DNA of 64,000 nt from Microbotryum silenes-acaulis (lineage: Eukaryota > Basidiomycota > Microbotryomycetes > Microbotryales > Microbotryaceae), in assembly GCA_003665825.1 (NCBI GenBank), contig QPFY01000010.1, positions 744,001 through 808,000 of the forward strand. The letters run 5' to 3'. The stretch's first letter is position 1, and every line of letters starts with the position of its first letter. Below are positions 23,611 through 37,466 of the stretch, piece by piece. Position numbers and translations under genes: made by a program. The notes below the pieces were generated by a model. The model was not told the DNA's origin, made no database searches, and was given only the letters and a program-made list of their open reading frames with translations.

Positions 23611-24260
23611 GGCGGTCTTGTTCCGGATACGACTGCTCAGAAGACGTTGTAGGGTGAGAAATGAACGCTAGCCCGATGGCGACGGGGCGGACTGATGTCG
23701 TGATTGAATGCGACGAGGTCCGGCGGAGCAATGACGCGGTGAGAAGCGTGAGGAGGCTGAGGCCGAGCAGCTGTGCTGACTGAAGTGAGTGCACGGCGAT
23801 GACGAGGGGGCAGAAGTGCGGTCAGCAACTCGGCAGCCCGTTTTCACCTGACCGAGGACCTACCTGTGGAACTTGCCGGGCTGAGAGAAGGTTCGACGGA
23901 ATCGAGCTTGAACGATGTGGGTGATCAAAAATGCAGCTGTGTGGGGTGCCGGCCGAGAGCGATCGACCGCGCTGAAGAGACGGCCTGCAGAGCGGTGTGA
24001 AATGCAGAATGAATCTTAGATCACGATTTTCTGATAAAGGATGCAAATTTCGAGAGTCCAAGCAAAATTCCATCACTGCTCTGATGTACGCAAAAAAAAA
24101 GACCATCTGCCACTGGCATGGCCCTCACGTTACCCTGTTACCGCGGCACGATGATCCCGGGTCGCTCCGACAATCGCAAGCGCCTCGCTGCGAAATCGAC
24201 TTGATGTGAGCTCCGCCCCTTTGCAGCTCCTATAGTCTCTCGACCCACCCCGAAGCCATC
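23611..24260. promoter_or_regulatory. Divergent promoter VPS68 / FUM1
   Basis: 650 bp between head-to-head starts. An A-run (aaaaaaaaag, about 24092) and AT-rich DNA around 24000-24090 lie nearer FUM1. The VPS68 side is GC-rich. No named operator is assigned. Confidence 0.5.
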
Positions 24261-26739
<2,479 letters not shown>

Positions 26740-27033
26740 AAGATGCTGGAGGGCTTGAGTTGTAATCAAAACATTCACTCGTGCTTGCCTTGCGTGGGCC
26801 TCGCTACTCAGGCGGACCGAGGCAACAAGTGCATACACCCAGCTCCAGACCTAATTTGGGCACCAAGTGGGGGAAGGCAAAGCAGCCCAGCTAGCGGCTG
26901 CCTTACCCTCACCCCACCTGGTTCAGCCTGGACGTGACAGCCACGCAACCGTTGGAGTCCCGGTGCAAGTTGGAGCCGTTGCCCCACTCGATCCACCACG
27001 GCCCATAACAATCCTGCCCGACTCGTGTGTCAT

Positions 27034-28474
27034 CATGTCGCCGGCGACGAGGATTGACCATCTCCCCGTCGAGCTCCTGCGCGTCATCCTCTCCACCTTG
27101 CGTGATTCGGGCGCCTACCATTCCTCCCTCAAGCAAGGCAGTTTAGTGAACAGTAGATGGAGAGCTGTGGCTCAACCGCTGTTGATGCAAGACATCCACA
27201 TCGACAGCGGCGTCGCCGCTCGACGGCTCATCAAGTCCGGCATGCTCGAACGTCATCAGCATGGCACGGTGCGCTCGTTCCGACTCGGATCGCTCAATGG
27301 CTGCAAGACGTGGGTGAATTACATACGCATTATCCTGATCGAGATGACGCACAGTGAGTCACCAGAACTTGAATGCGGGTCATTATAGTCATTTGCTTCC
27401 CCTCGACATCACCGAGCCTGACAGAAATTTCGGTCGAGTCGCTCCCACAGGCTTGTACCATCTTGAGCTGGTTGGAATTCATGGCATCGACCCAGGCTGG
27501 TTCGAAAGTGCCTCCTTTCAGAGTAGGTAATCCTTCGTGATTCATCAGCGATGCTCCGAGGGTTTTATTCCAAGCAAGCCCGCGCTGACAAGGACTGCTG
27601 AGCCCTTTCTCCGTCGACTTGTGGCAGGTCTTCGCTCGCTCCGATTGAGCTCGTGTACATTCGACGGCGAGCTCGAGTCCAGCACGGGTCGTCTACCTCC
27701 CGCTGCCGACCTGCCCAACCTCGAATCGTTGACGGTGGAACAAGAGAACGACTGGGCTTACGTCCTCCCTCCCTGTAAGGCGCCGAGGCTCGAGTCTCTC
27801 GCCCTGATCCACACCCGCCCGAACCCCTTCTTTGAAGACGAAGTGCTCGACCGCGAATCGGACGTCGCATTGATTCAAACCATGCCCGAGCTGATCGTCA
27901 TCAAGCTTGTTTTGGACTACCGTTGGCACCTTACCAAATTGTCGATCGAGATCGATCTTGCCGTCTGCATCATCGAACCGATCATCGCAACCATAACGCG
28001 CCATTGCGAGCACTTGAAGGATCTTCACCTTCACCTCCATGATTCCTTATTCGTACCCCACTCCAGGGTGCGCTTCCACAAGGAGCTCTTACAACGAATC
28101 GTCGCCACGATTCACCAGTCGAAGCTGCAACTCGAGACGTTGTGTCTGACGGGATGGGACGAAGGAAGTCTTCCATCAATCTCGATCAATACCTAGCCAT
28201 AGTTTCACAAGCCCTTCAATCCAACGAAACGAGCAGTCAAAGTGACGAAGAGCTACCAATGCCACAAGGAGTACGAATGGCCCGCACCGGGAAATCGGAT
28301 GCAAGATTCAGCTCGCTTGAATGCTTGGTAGTAGGCTCGCGGGTCGATTTTGATGGTATCAGTTCAGACCAACAATGGGTGAAAATGCATACAGGAGGGG
28401 AGGGATCATTGGTTGAGTGTGGTTTGTTGAGAAGAGTACTACGACTGGGACACCTTTGTGAGGAAGCGATGTGA
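27034..28474 (+). CDS. F-box-like / leucine-rich protein
   Basis: Probable substrate adaptor of an SCF ubiquitin ligase. The ATG at 27034 begins MSPATRIDHLPVELLRVILS, an F-box-like opening (LPVELL followed by VNSRWRAVAQPLL, the usual LVSRxW block). After one or two introns (about 27353-27450 and 27515-27595) the protein has Leu-spaced segments that resemble irregular LRRs: GLRSLRLSSCTFDGEL, LPNLESLTVEQEN, APRLESLALIHTRPN and HCEHLKDLHLHLHD. The frame that stops at 28196 looks cut short. A short intron near 28170-28203 could connect it to the frame that runs to 28474 and contains another LRR-like string (FSSLECLVVGSRVDFDG). Basidiomycetes carry large, poorly conserved F-box families, so no orthologue is named. 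The 3' end is the least certain part. Confidence 0.72.
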
Positions 28475-28879
28475 GAATTCAGTACTGGATCGAGGCCATC
28501 GCGGACTGATTTCTCGGCCGACGGCAAATCTCGGCCGAGACGTCCTAGCCGGAGCGTTGCCCCTCGGGTTGGGCGGTCACTGCCTCAGCTGTTGACGCTC
28601 GTCCTCACTTTCCGAATTTCTTTCAAACGCCCACGGTCAGTGGTACATCAATTTCGCAGTACATCTACCCCACTCTATATTCCATCCCACCGATCTGCAC
28701 CGCATTGCCCGTCAGTTTAGCACAGGAATGCGATAGTGGTGGTGGGGTGGGGCCGTCCGCCGTCCGGCGATCCGAGCTTATCTCTTGAAAGTCGCGTAGC
28801 TGACTCTCGATCGAATCTCCGCAAAGCTCGGTACAGTGAACACTCGTCGAAATATACCAAAAAAGTCGGATCGATCCTC
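28475..28879. other. Intergenic upstream of URC4
   Basis: 405 bp with no coding signal. It includes a ggtggtggggtgggg purine run near 28736 and AT-rich DNA just before the URC4 start. Confidence 0.5.
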
Positions 28880-30460
28880 ATGTCGTCCGAATCGCCCGTG
28901 TCGTACCTGCGTTCGTTGCCGTCGATTCGGGCTCGCTGCTCCGAGGTGTTTGCGCTAGCAGAGGCAGACCAGCTACAATATTGGACCCTCGACCTTTCCC
29001 AACAACCCAAGATTGTTGACTTTGTCTGTTCTCTCATTGAGCGAGACTACGGCACAAATTATGCCTCGATTCCACCCCACGGACGATGGCGACACTTTGT
29101 CGGCGATCGGATCGAGCCGCTGCTCACGAAATGGCACAGCGACAACGTCAACGACCTCGAGATCGCGAGACGACTCGTCGATTTGATGGTTGTCAGTGTG
29201 CTGATGGATGCTGGGGCCGGGAATGAGTGGAAGTTCACTCCCAAGGAAGGTGGGGAGCCTATCGGTCGTAGCGAAGGACTTGCAGTCGGGAGCCTCGAGA
29301 TGTTCAGCCAAGGCATGTTCAGCGACTCGGCAGAACAACCTTATCGAGTCGATGGTGAGACTATCACTTTTTCTCCCCTTACCAGTCCTGAACCACCAGA
29401 ATGAAGCTGATGATGGATTCGTCCCAAAATCTGATCTCGGTTCACAGCCGTCGGCCTGGCCAAGATCTCGACGTCACAGATCTCGGAGGCGATGCAGGTC
29501 TCATCTTCGAATCCCATGACGGGCATCGAGGGTCGCGCCGAACTTCTCGTTCGTCTTGCCTCGGTATTGACCGATGCTGCAAACGCTGCATACTTTACCG
29601 TCGACTCGAGCTCCCGACCGGGCCACATCATCGACTACCTCCTTGCTCATCCATCGTCTCAACAGATTCCCTCACCGTCCTCCTATCGCATCGCAGTCAA
29701 GATCGAAACTCTGTGGGAGATCGTCGTCGATGGCTTGAGCGGTGTATGGCCAGCGGCAAGAAGTCAGATCGATGGTGTTTCTCTCGGGGACGTGTGGCCC
29801 GTGGACTGCCTTCACAAAGCAGATGGGAAAAATTCTCCGGACACCTTCGTCTCGTTTCACAAGTTATCCCAGTGGATGTCGTACTCTTTGATCGAAGTGT
29901 GAGTCATCGGAATGGTTTACTCGAATCGATCAAAGTTCAAATGCTGATTGCACCGGCATCACGAACGAACAGGATGGAGAAGATTCTCGGCTGGAAGTTT
30001 CTGCACAAGGAACTTATGACCGGACTGCCCGAGTACCGCAACGGCGGTCTCTTGATCGACTTCGACTTGCTGAAACCCAAAATACCAGCCCTTCTCTCGT
30101 CCTTTTCCCTACCAGTCCCCTCGTCCTCCACATCCATGCCTACCCTCCTCGAAGTTCCGCCATTAGATCCTTCTCATTCCGCCGTGGTCGAATTGCGAGC
30201 GGTCACCGTGATCATGCTCGATCGGATCGCCGATGCCATCAGGGAACGGGTCGGAGTCAATTTGACTTTGGCGCAAGTGTTAGAAGCGGGAACGTGGAAA
30301 GCTGGACGAGAGATCGCAAAGAAGCTGAGACCTGAGACCTGGGCACCGCCGTTCAGATACGGTCCGTCCCGATTTGCACACAAGTGTGTTTGTGAAAGAA
30401 GGAGCGTTGACCAAATAGTCCTGTCGGCTCCCAACAGTCGCCGATGGAACGGTGTTCTAA
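28880..30460 (+). CDS. URC4: Uracil catabolism protein 4 (DUF1688)
   Basis: Member of the DUF1688 / Urc4-Urg3 family, required for use of uracil as nitrogen source through the URC pathway known from yeasts. Its biochemical activity is not settled. The start ATG at 28880 gives the family N-terminus SPVSYLRSLPSIRARC. Conserved blocks follow: PPHGRWRHF, ARRLVDLMVVSVLMDAGAG, WKFTPKEGG, RSEGLAVGSLEMFSQGMFS, NPMTGIEGRAELLVRLA, DVWPVDCL, FVSFHKLSQWMSYSLIE and NGGLLIDFDLL. The last exon closes with the family's usual DGTVF (stop 30460), reached by splicing from about 30360 to 30437. Introns are near 29355-29450, 29900-29970 and 30360-30437. No other URC gene is adjacent. The 74-bp gap to the convergent neighbour is very short. 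Confidence 0.93.
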
Positions 30461-30534
30461 TGGGCCACTCATTGTCGTAGGTTTTTTGGAGCTCGACTTG
30501 TGAATATTTCGTGGCTTCCGGACCCCGTGTCGCC

Positions 30535-31686
30535 TCATCGCCCTTCGTGCCCCGACCCCCCTATTGCCATTCGATCGTGCAGAGTAGTGAAATCGTGTGC
30601 ACGATCTTGAACTAGCCCGTTCGGAGGTGTCGACATGGCCGAAGAGTGTTTTGGCCCCAATTGCGAGGACCGCCTCGCAGCAACATGCTGCAATGCACTC
30701 CCGTACGAGTCCCCCTCATCATCCGAAGCTGCGCCACTTCCTCGAAAAGCCGCGTTGTTCTTATCCTTACCGGTAGACACGCTGATCGTCGTCTCTTGAA
30801 GATGTTTTAAGACCAGGTTGAGCCGCTGGAGCGCCTTGTTCTTGTCCGAATCGTTGGCTTGGCTTTGTTCTTCGACGATCTTGCTCAGGACTTCGCGAAT
30901 TTCGCGAGGCAAACCCCACACGTCGTCGGCGTATGATTTCTGCGACAGGTAGGCTTGGATCGCAAGGGTGTCGTCGCCCGATTCGTTGGTCAAGGTCAAG
31001 AGGGATTGCAAGTGCAGTCGAGCCTCGAGCTCCAATGCATCGACTTTTTGGACCAATCCCTGCGTCACCGGCGATAGTTGGCCTTGGGCCGACGAGATGG
31101 TTGGATCCTTGGGCATGGTCGATTCAGGGTGGTGTTTTCTCGACTGATCCGAAGCAAGCTCTTGCTCCCATCCTTCTTCCAGCTGCGCGTTGAGCATACC
31201 GGACTGAAGCAGAGCTTGAATCTCGTCGCCGTCTTGCCATCCATTGCGATCTTCGCCGGCTTCACCGTCGAGCTTGGCGTGCGATTGGTGATAGAGATCG
31301 TCATCATTCCAAGCTGGTGAAGGTTGAGCGGTGTTCCAAGACGATTCAAAATCAACTGTCATCGCACTTTGTGTTCCAGCTCCCAAGTCGTGACCTGGGG
31401 AAGGCTGATGCTTGGCGCCAAGTCCGACGGTAGTAGAGAAGGCTGCGAAGCGACCCAAGTCTTCGTCCGTACCTGAGCCCCAATAGGGAGTCCAACCATC
31501 TTGTGCTCGAGTGTTGGCATCGGAGCTTGACAGTCCTGAAGGTTGCGAATGGGGTACCGCCGGCGTTCGGAATGAAGACGAGGTCGAGGCGGAGGTCGAT
31601 GCATGGGAAGAGTGATCTTGATGGGCTGACGAGGTCGAGCCCAATTGGGAGAACTGCCGCACCGATGTGGGAGTCACTTTCGACAT
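30535..31686 (-). CDS. Unassigned acidic, Ser-rich 383-aa protein
   Basis: One uninterrupted reading frame, which is unusual among these intron-rich neighbours. The first true ATG is at 31686 (MSKVTPTSVRQFSQ); the frame extends further up only through non-ATG codons. The N-terminal 130 residues are Ser/Thr-rich and probably disordered. The middle is acidic with Trp residues spaced in acidic surroundings (DGWTPYWGSGTDEDL, AWNDDDLY, NGWQDGDEI, EEGWEQEL). The C-terminal third is helical-looking (VQKVDALELEARLHLQSLL, EIREVLSKIVEEQSQ, ALQRLNLVLKHLQE). No domain is recognised. A cytosolic or nuclear adaptor with a coiled C-terminus is the most I can infer. Confidence 0.68.
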   Translation of the reverse strand: MSKVTPTSVRQFSQLGSTSSAHQDHSSHASTSASTSSSFRTPAVPHSQPSGLSSSDANTRAQDGWTPYWGSGTDEDLGRFAAFSTTVGLGAKHQPSPGHDLGAGTQSAMTVDFESSWNTAQPSPAWNDDDLYHQSHAKLDGEAGEDRNGWQDGDEIQALLQSGMLNAQLEEGWEQELASDQSRKHHPESTMPKDPTISSAQGQLSPVTQGLVQKVDALELEARLHLQSLLTLTNESGDDTLAIQAYLSQKSYADDVWGLPREIREVLSKIVEEQSQANDSDKNKALQRLNLVLKHLQETTISVSTGKDKNNAAFRGSGAASDDEGDSYGSALQHVAARRSSQLGPKHSSAMSTPPNGLVQDRAHDFTTLHDRMAIGGSGHEGR

Positions 31687-32562
31687 TGCCGAGTGGGAGC
31701 GAGGAGGTTGTAGCTGAACGGAAGGGGAAGGGGAAGGGGCAAGGTGGCAGGTGGGGTCACCTCGTCCTGCGCGATTCACGTGATCGACTGCTCGGGCAGT
31801 CCTCGGGCCGGGCCGAGGCGTGTGTGGAGGAACGGTGGTGGCCGCTGCAAGCTGATGGTCGTCCGGCTCAACAGGGCCTTCGGCATTAATCCGCTGCTAG
31901 CACTGAAAGGCGGAGATTATGCCAGCAATGAACGGTGACGATAGCAATAGCGAAGGGCGATCATTCATCAACAGAATGCCACGTCTCGAGTTGCGAAAAT
32001 CACACCAGTCTCGAGAAGCCTTCTGCCAAACGAAGGATCCGGAAGGCCGGGAGTCAAAGCTGGAAAGGCACGCGGCCGGCTCTACTCGTCAATATCCTCG
32101 GAAGTATCAGTTGGGCGATCAGTTCGTCGATGGACCAAGGCATAGAGTTAGTTAGTATCAAAGAATTGTCAGTAAAATTGTTTGCCCGTGGGGGCGATTT
32201 TCCCCACGACACGGCCGGGCCCCGCGAAGAAACCGGCGGGGCGGCGCAAGCATGGGGAGGCAAAACCGGGGAGGCGGGGGGAAAAGCAGAGAATTCGGAA
32301 ACGATCAGCGAGAGAGCAGGAAGGGTTGACACACTGCGAGTGAAAATAATTGGTGTAGAAGCAAAAAGGCTCGAGCACTTGTTGGCGCCTTCTCCTCGTC
32401 TTGCTCGGCGCGCCGGTGGGTCGAATCTGGCAACTGAGCCCGATGCCCAAAGATTACCCTTGCGTGACATCGATTTTGGCCTCGTTTTTGACACTTGTTT
32501 ACGGCTCAATCCTTCCTCCCCCCGCCCCCTTTCTGATCGTTACCACCGCTTCCTTCGTCACT
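31687..32562. promoter_or_regulatory. Divergent promoter of the acidic protein gene and GAL1
   Basis: 876 bp between divergent genes. It contains ggaaggggaaggggaaggggc (about 31720-31740, within 50 bp of the minus-strand start), a GC-rich block at 32200-32290 and a long pyrimidine-rich stretch (about 32495-32560) ending at the GAL1 ATG. A plus-strand open frame runs through it into GAL1 in another frame and is not taken as a gene. CGG-N11-CCG Gal4-type sites were not obvious by eye. Confidence 0.5.
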
Positions 32563-34744
32563 ATGAGCGGCAATTCAGAGGCGCAGCAGCCCGCCGACAG
32601 CAGTGCTTCTATCCCGGTCTCATCATCGCTCGAGCACGTCTACACGCCCTCGTCGCTCCCTCAGCAGCAGCAGCGGTGGGCCCAGCTGCAGCAACTGTTC
32701 AAGAAACAGTACGGTGTCAAAGCTCAAGCCGTAGCCAGGGCTCCCGGTCGAGTCAATATCATTGGTCAGTACTGCTACGACTACGTCTCTTGGCTTTCCC
32801 CCCACTTTCTCGGCCTGACGTCCCACCTTACTTGTCGCGTGGTGGGAAGGAGTTTCGCGCTGATCCATCTCTCACTTGGCAGGCGAGCACATTGATTACT
32901 GCGGATTGTGAGTTGATGAACAGACATCCAAGCCGGGAACGCGGCTCTTTTCCTGCTCCCGAAGATCATCTTTAGCCTCTCGTTTTCGATCGATCTTGGA
33001 GCCCCGCGCCATCGATAAAGTCTGAACAAGTGTCGCTGCTTCCCCCCTCAGCTCGGTTCTGCCCGCTGCAGTCGAACGCGATGTTCTCATCGCTCTCTCG
33101 ACCTCACCCAAAGACACTTCAAACTATCCGCAACCGTCGCAACCTGATCACACCGTCATCATCCTGCGCAACGTCGACGACAAATTTTCACCGACTCACT
33201 TCGAGGTCGATCTAAACTCGTCCGCGTGGGATGTGCAGATGCCCAAGCAGCACCATTGGAGCTCCTACTTTATTGCCGGAACAAAAGTATGTGAATTGGT
33301 TCGGGAACTCTGAATGGCCTACAAGTAATCATGTTACCCTGGCTAATCACCTTACTCGTCGACAACCTCCCTAAGGGGGTCCTCGGCCACCTGTACTCTC
33401 GGACAGCCTATCTGCCGTCGACGGGGCCATATCCCTCCCATGTTGTCATGCTTGTTACCGGTTCCGTTCCCGAAGGTTCCGGTCTGAGCTCGTCGAGCGC
33501 TTTCACAATCGCCTCGTCCATCGCTATTCTCCATGTCGTCGGAAGAATCTCGGGATCCGATGCGATCGACCGCAAGGCCATGACCGACGTCGCTATTGCA
33601 AGTGGTAGGTGTAGGCTTGGCACACAGAACTTTCAGTGTTGATCGGTGGGGGCTGACGGTGGGCTGTTCATTCGTAGAACGACTGGTCGGCGTCAATTCG
33701 GGAGGTATGGATCAAGCTGCATCGGTATTTTCTCGACCTCTGCACCTCTTGCACATCGATTTCGTTCCTTCTCTACACGCCGCACTTGTCCCTCTACCTA
33801 GGACCAAACCTGGATTTGCCTTCGTCATCGCGAACTCTCTGGTCACCTCGAACAAGGCAGTGACGGCCAAGTACTGCTACAACCTTCGAGTGGCCGAAAC
33901 CCGCGTCGGAGCATTGCTCCTGGCCAAACACCTCGGCTTTGCCCCAACCCCCGGAATCACCTTCAAAACCATTCTCGACCAGTACTGCTCCAGCCCGCCT
34001 TATCAACCCGGCCCCAAGAGTCGAAAGAACAAGTCCTCGCCGCTGGCGAGGGAATCCATCTCCCCCGATGGCCCTACCATGGCGGCCAAACCCTCGTCCC
34101 CTCTCCCACCCGATAATGCGAATTGCATCTACGAAATCAAGACGATGCTCGGATTGGCGATCGATGCTTTGGGTGGACCGGGGATGGAAGCTGGCATGAC
34201 GTGGGACGAAATCGCCGAAAAGTTGGGACGAGACGTCGATGAGCTCGAGAAAGAAGTGGCGTGCGGGCAACAGGTCGAGCCCGTTGGTGGCAAGTTGAAG
34301 GTATGGAAGAGGGCTCGTCACGTCTTGGAAGAGGCGAAGCGGGTGTACGAGTTCGTCGAGATTTTGTCCGAATCGTCCACTGGCGATACATCGAAGGAGG
34401 CGTCGGGCTCGACCAAGACGGGGACACAATTGTTGCAAGAGATGGGGGATCTGATGAACGAATCGATGAGGTCCTGTCAGGAGGATTACGAGTGTTCTTG
34501 CCCCGGTTTGGACGAGTTGGTCGATTTGGCCCGCAAGAATGGCGCGATCGGGTCGAGGTTGACCGGTGCGGGATGGGGAGGCGCCACGGTCTCGCTGGTG
34601 GAGGAGGACAAGGTGGTGGACTTTATCAAGGCACTGAAGGAGGGCTACTATCGCAAAAACTTCCCCAAGCTAGACGAGCAGGAACTGGATCAGGTCATCT
34701 TTGCCACCAAAGCCGAAGCGGGGGCCGGCGCAGTAGTCTTCTAA
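32563..34744 (+). CDS. GAL1: Galactokinase (GHMP kinase family)
   Basis: Phosphorylates galactose to galactose-1-phosphate, the first step of the Leloir pathway. The ATG at 32563 begins MSGNSEAQQPADSS. Exon 1 ends with the galactokinase signature start APGRVNIIG, completed in exon 2 as EHIDYCGF. Exon 3 has SVLPAAVERDVLIAL, followed by a block containing WSSYFIAGTKGVLGHL. The ATP-binding GHMP motif is GSVPEGSGLSSSSAF (about 33460-33505), then ERLVGVNSGGMDQAASVF with the catalytic Asp region. The C-terminal GHMP domain has GSRLTGAGWGGATVSLV near 34560. A low-complexity insert (about 34020-34110, SPLARESISPDGPT) interrupts the C-terminal half. A related N-acetylgalactosamine kinase cannot be fully excluded. 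No other GAL genes are nearby. Confidence 0.93.
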
Positions 34745-34888
34745 CTTTGATGCATTGGCAGTGCTGAGATTTCACGAAAATCAAGAGTCTCGTTGTACCT
34801 ATATATTTGAATGAAATGAAAATATATTTGAGCTTCGTTACAGAGGAAACCGAGAGGCACGGATAGTTCATGCTGGCAAACCCCAGAA

Positions 34889-36847
34889 TCAGAGCACCTT
34901 CTCAAGCACCTTGCTGACCATCACATCCAATGACTGGCCCCTATTCTCCTCCCAAACCTGTTGGCACGCCACCCTGAGTTTGGCCTCGTCGATGCTGAGA
35001 CCCACGGCTCTGATGGCGCTGTGCAAATGTTCAGGAGTCGCTTCTGCCCATGGCGAGGTGTACGGCATCGTCGAAGTCGAAGGAGTCGGGGTCGGAAGGG
35101 GCGTCGTCGCATGGTGACCGGGGAAAGACCCTGGGATCGTGGATGGGGGTGGCTCTTGAGAAGGTACGCGCATCGAAGCCAAAGTGGCGTCGAACCCTGC
35201 CGAGAGGTTGCGGGAACCCGAAACGCCGGTCGCAGAGACGCGACGATTGAAGAGGTCGTCGCGCGGCGACGTGGAAACTCGAACATTCGACGTCGGTGTC
35301 TGAAAAGTGGCTAGGCTCGTCGTCGGAACCGACAGAGGGGCCGTTGCTGCTGGAAAGCCGGCATCGGGTGACTGCGCAGGTGCCTCCGGAGCAGCCTGAG
35401 AGGTAGCAGCTCTGGCATCTCGAGCCATCCTTCCCATCATCTTCTCAGCCATTTTCTTGGCTTTCTTCCTCTCCTTCCTTGCAGCCTCTTCAGCGCCAGC
35501 CATGGTGGCCTTGATGTCCTCCTCGAACTTTTGCTTGTCCTCACCCAACTTGGCCCTGAACAGATCGAACTCGCCTCGGATCGACTCAGCTTCGGCCTTG
35601 ACCCCATCGACGCTTCGCTTCAACTCCTCTCGCGCCGAACGTGCGAGCTCGAGGATCTCTTGGTAGGGCGGACCGACGGGGGCGCTCTGGAACAGACCGG
35701 GGATGGCCTGAGGATGCATATAAGCGAGGAACGAGCCGAAATGGGTCTTGAGAGCCTCGGCATGATAGGGAAGCGACGCGAGGAAGTGCTGAATTGCTTC
35801 GGCGAGTGGAGGGGCAGGAATTGTCGGCTCCGGTGGGTCCTCAGCAGGATCGTCGGCCTTAGTCTCGGGAACCTCAGGGACAACGGGATCTTCGCAATTT
35901 TTGGCAACTTGCTCGGGAGCTTTCGACTCCTCGGCGAAAGAGGGCAGCGGGTCCTCAAAAGCGAGCAGGCTGGGCGTGGAAGCACCTGAGCTAGGTTCTT
36001 CCTGAGCATCAAGGTCGAACTTGTCCGTAATGGTCCAATCAGCGACCTCGTCGAGCGCTCCCAAGGAGGTGGGCGACGAAGCCGCTTTCGAGGTGGCAGC
36101 GGGCCGCTCGGCGTCCGCTTGGGCATCGGGTGTTGTATCAAGCTCTCGACTCTTGCCTTTGCCAAGCAATGGCACCACTTCAGTAGTGTCACTTTCGGCA
36201 AAAATAGATGCAGCGTCGGTATTGTCGGTATGACTGCCGCCGCTGATCGACATCGGAACGGACATCGTGCCGGATGGCCCGGCAAGGTTTGCTCCGAGTT
36301 GCAAGCGAATCGTGGACCCTGGTGGATTCGACGATAAGAGGTCCTGGAATTCTTCACTTGATGACTGTGAAGATATCCCCGATGCATACTGATGTCAGTC
36401 GAGGCAGCGTATCGCAATCAATCGCAGCCAACGCCACCCGCGCTGGAGGCCGGAGTCGAGTGTGGCGGTGAAGCTCTGCCGCCACTCCGAGTTGACGCTG
36501 TGACTCGCGACAGGCGCGTGATCGCACGGACCGAGAGTCAAACGAAGGACACTCACCACAACGATCAGGTCGCCATCAGCATCCGAGTAGCACAAATAGA
36601 TCGCATCGAGTACGATTCCAAAGCGGGTCTCGACGATGGAGACAAAGTGTTGGTAGTCGTCTGGCACGCTGCTCGAGCTGGAGGCGTCCGCTGTGCCGTG
36701 TGGGGCGTCACCGAGTGTGGTGGCGCCGATCGTAGCGCTGGTCAACCCTGCCGCTGTACGACCGTGGGGCTCGAAGAGGATACGACGGGTGAGGGTCGCT
36801 AGTCCACCTCCAGGGCGATGCGACACCTTGAAAATGTATGGGCTCAT
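34889..36847 (-). CDS. PB1-domain protein with coiled coil (588 aa)
   Basis: Two exons join in phase (36847-36557 and 36364-34889). The N-terminal about 115 residues form a PB1 domain. It starts MSPYIFKVSHRP, with the lysine expected in the basic cluster, and carries the acidic OPCA motif YSDADGDLIVV, completed by SSEEFQDLL across the intron. PB1 domains join scaffolds and kinases by front-to-back pairing, as in p62/NBR1, Bem1 and Cdc24. Then come a long acidic Ser/Pro/Glu-rich linker, a helical segment (IQHFLASLPYHAEALKTHFG), a Lys-rich coiled coil (EEAARKERKKAKKMAEKMMG), another disordered stretch and a small C-terminal helical domain (LHSAIRAVGLSIDEAKL, QSLDVMVSKVLEKVL). No ZZ or FW domain is seen, so this is not a standard NBR1, and the role stays open. 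Confidence 0.82.
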
Positions 36848-37466
36848 GACGGGTTGGAAATGGGGGTGAAGAGGGAGAAGAAAGTCGTAAGAGCACTGGA
36901 AGCAGCGCGATCGTCCCACGGCGAGCACTCGCTTCCGAATGAGTCGATTCACCCGACCTCCGATCGACTCATCCGCCAGTGTAACCCAAGTCTGTGACGA
37001 ATTGAGTTCCGAGATATGAGTTCCGTTTGATGAACAAACTTCTACTATGTTGATCATAAATTCTGCTGTTAGTTAGCCTTCAAGCTAGTCATCAGCAGCC
37101 CCAAATCCCCGAAATTCAGTATGGCGGGCCCGTGCGCGGGGAGGCATCGAACCTGCACAGTTTGTACGAGCGAACACGGAAAGGAAGACAGCACTTCGTT
37201 ACAAGCAGAATAATGCGGATAGGTAATAGGGTAATAGATTCTATGGGCGTGATCTAAGGGGATGTAGTCAAAGAGGCAGAAAGAAAAAGAGGAGGAGAAA
37301 AGGTACAAGCAAAGTGACACGTGAATCATCGTCTACGAAATTGCTTTACACGTCGAGCCCCATACTGATATAGACAACTGAAGGATATAAAGAGACTCAG
37401 AAAAGATTTTTGATGAAAGAGTAAGCAGGTAACCATCTGGCGTAGATAACGGAGTCATCCTCGGCC
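36848..37466. other. Intergenic between PB1 gene and glycogenin 3' end
   Basis: 619 bp: the upstream region of the PB1 gene and the 3' flank of glycogenin. It is AT-richer than the flanks (around 37020-37420) and has an A/G-rich run (gaaagaaaaagaggaggagaa, about 37276). No gene is seen. Confidence 0.5.

Noticed and set aside
31935..32975. 346-codon plus-strand ORF over the GAL1 promoter and first exons
   Set aside because: Basic, low-complexity translation in a frame different from galactokinase and running through its introns.
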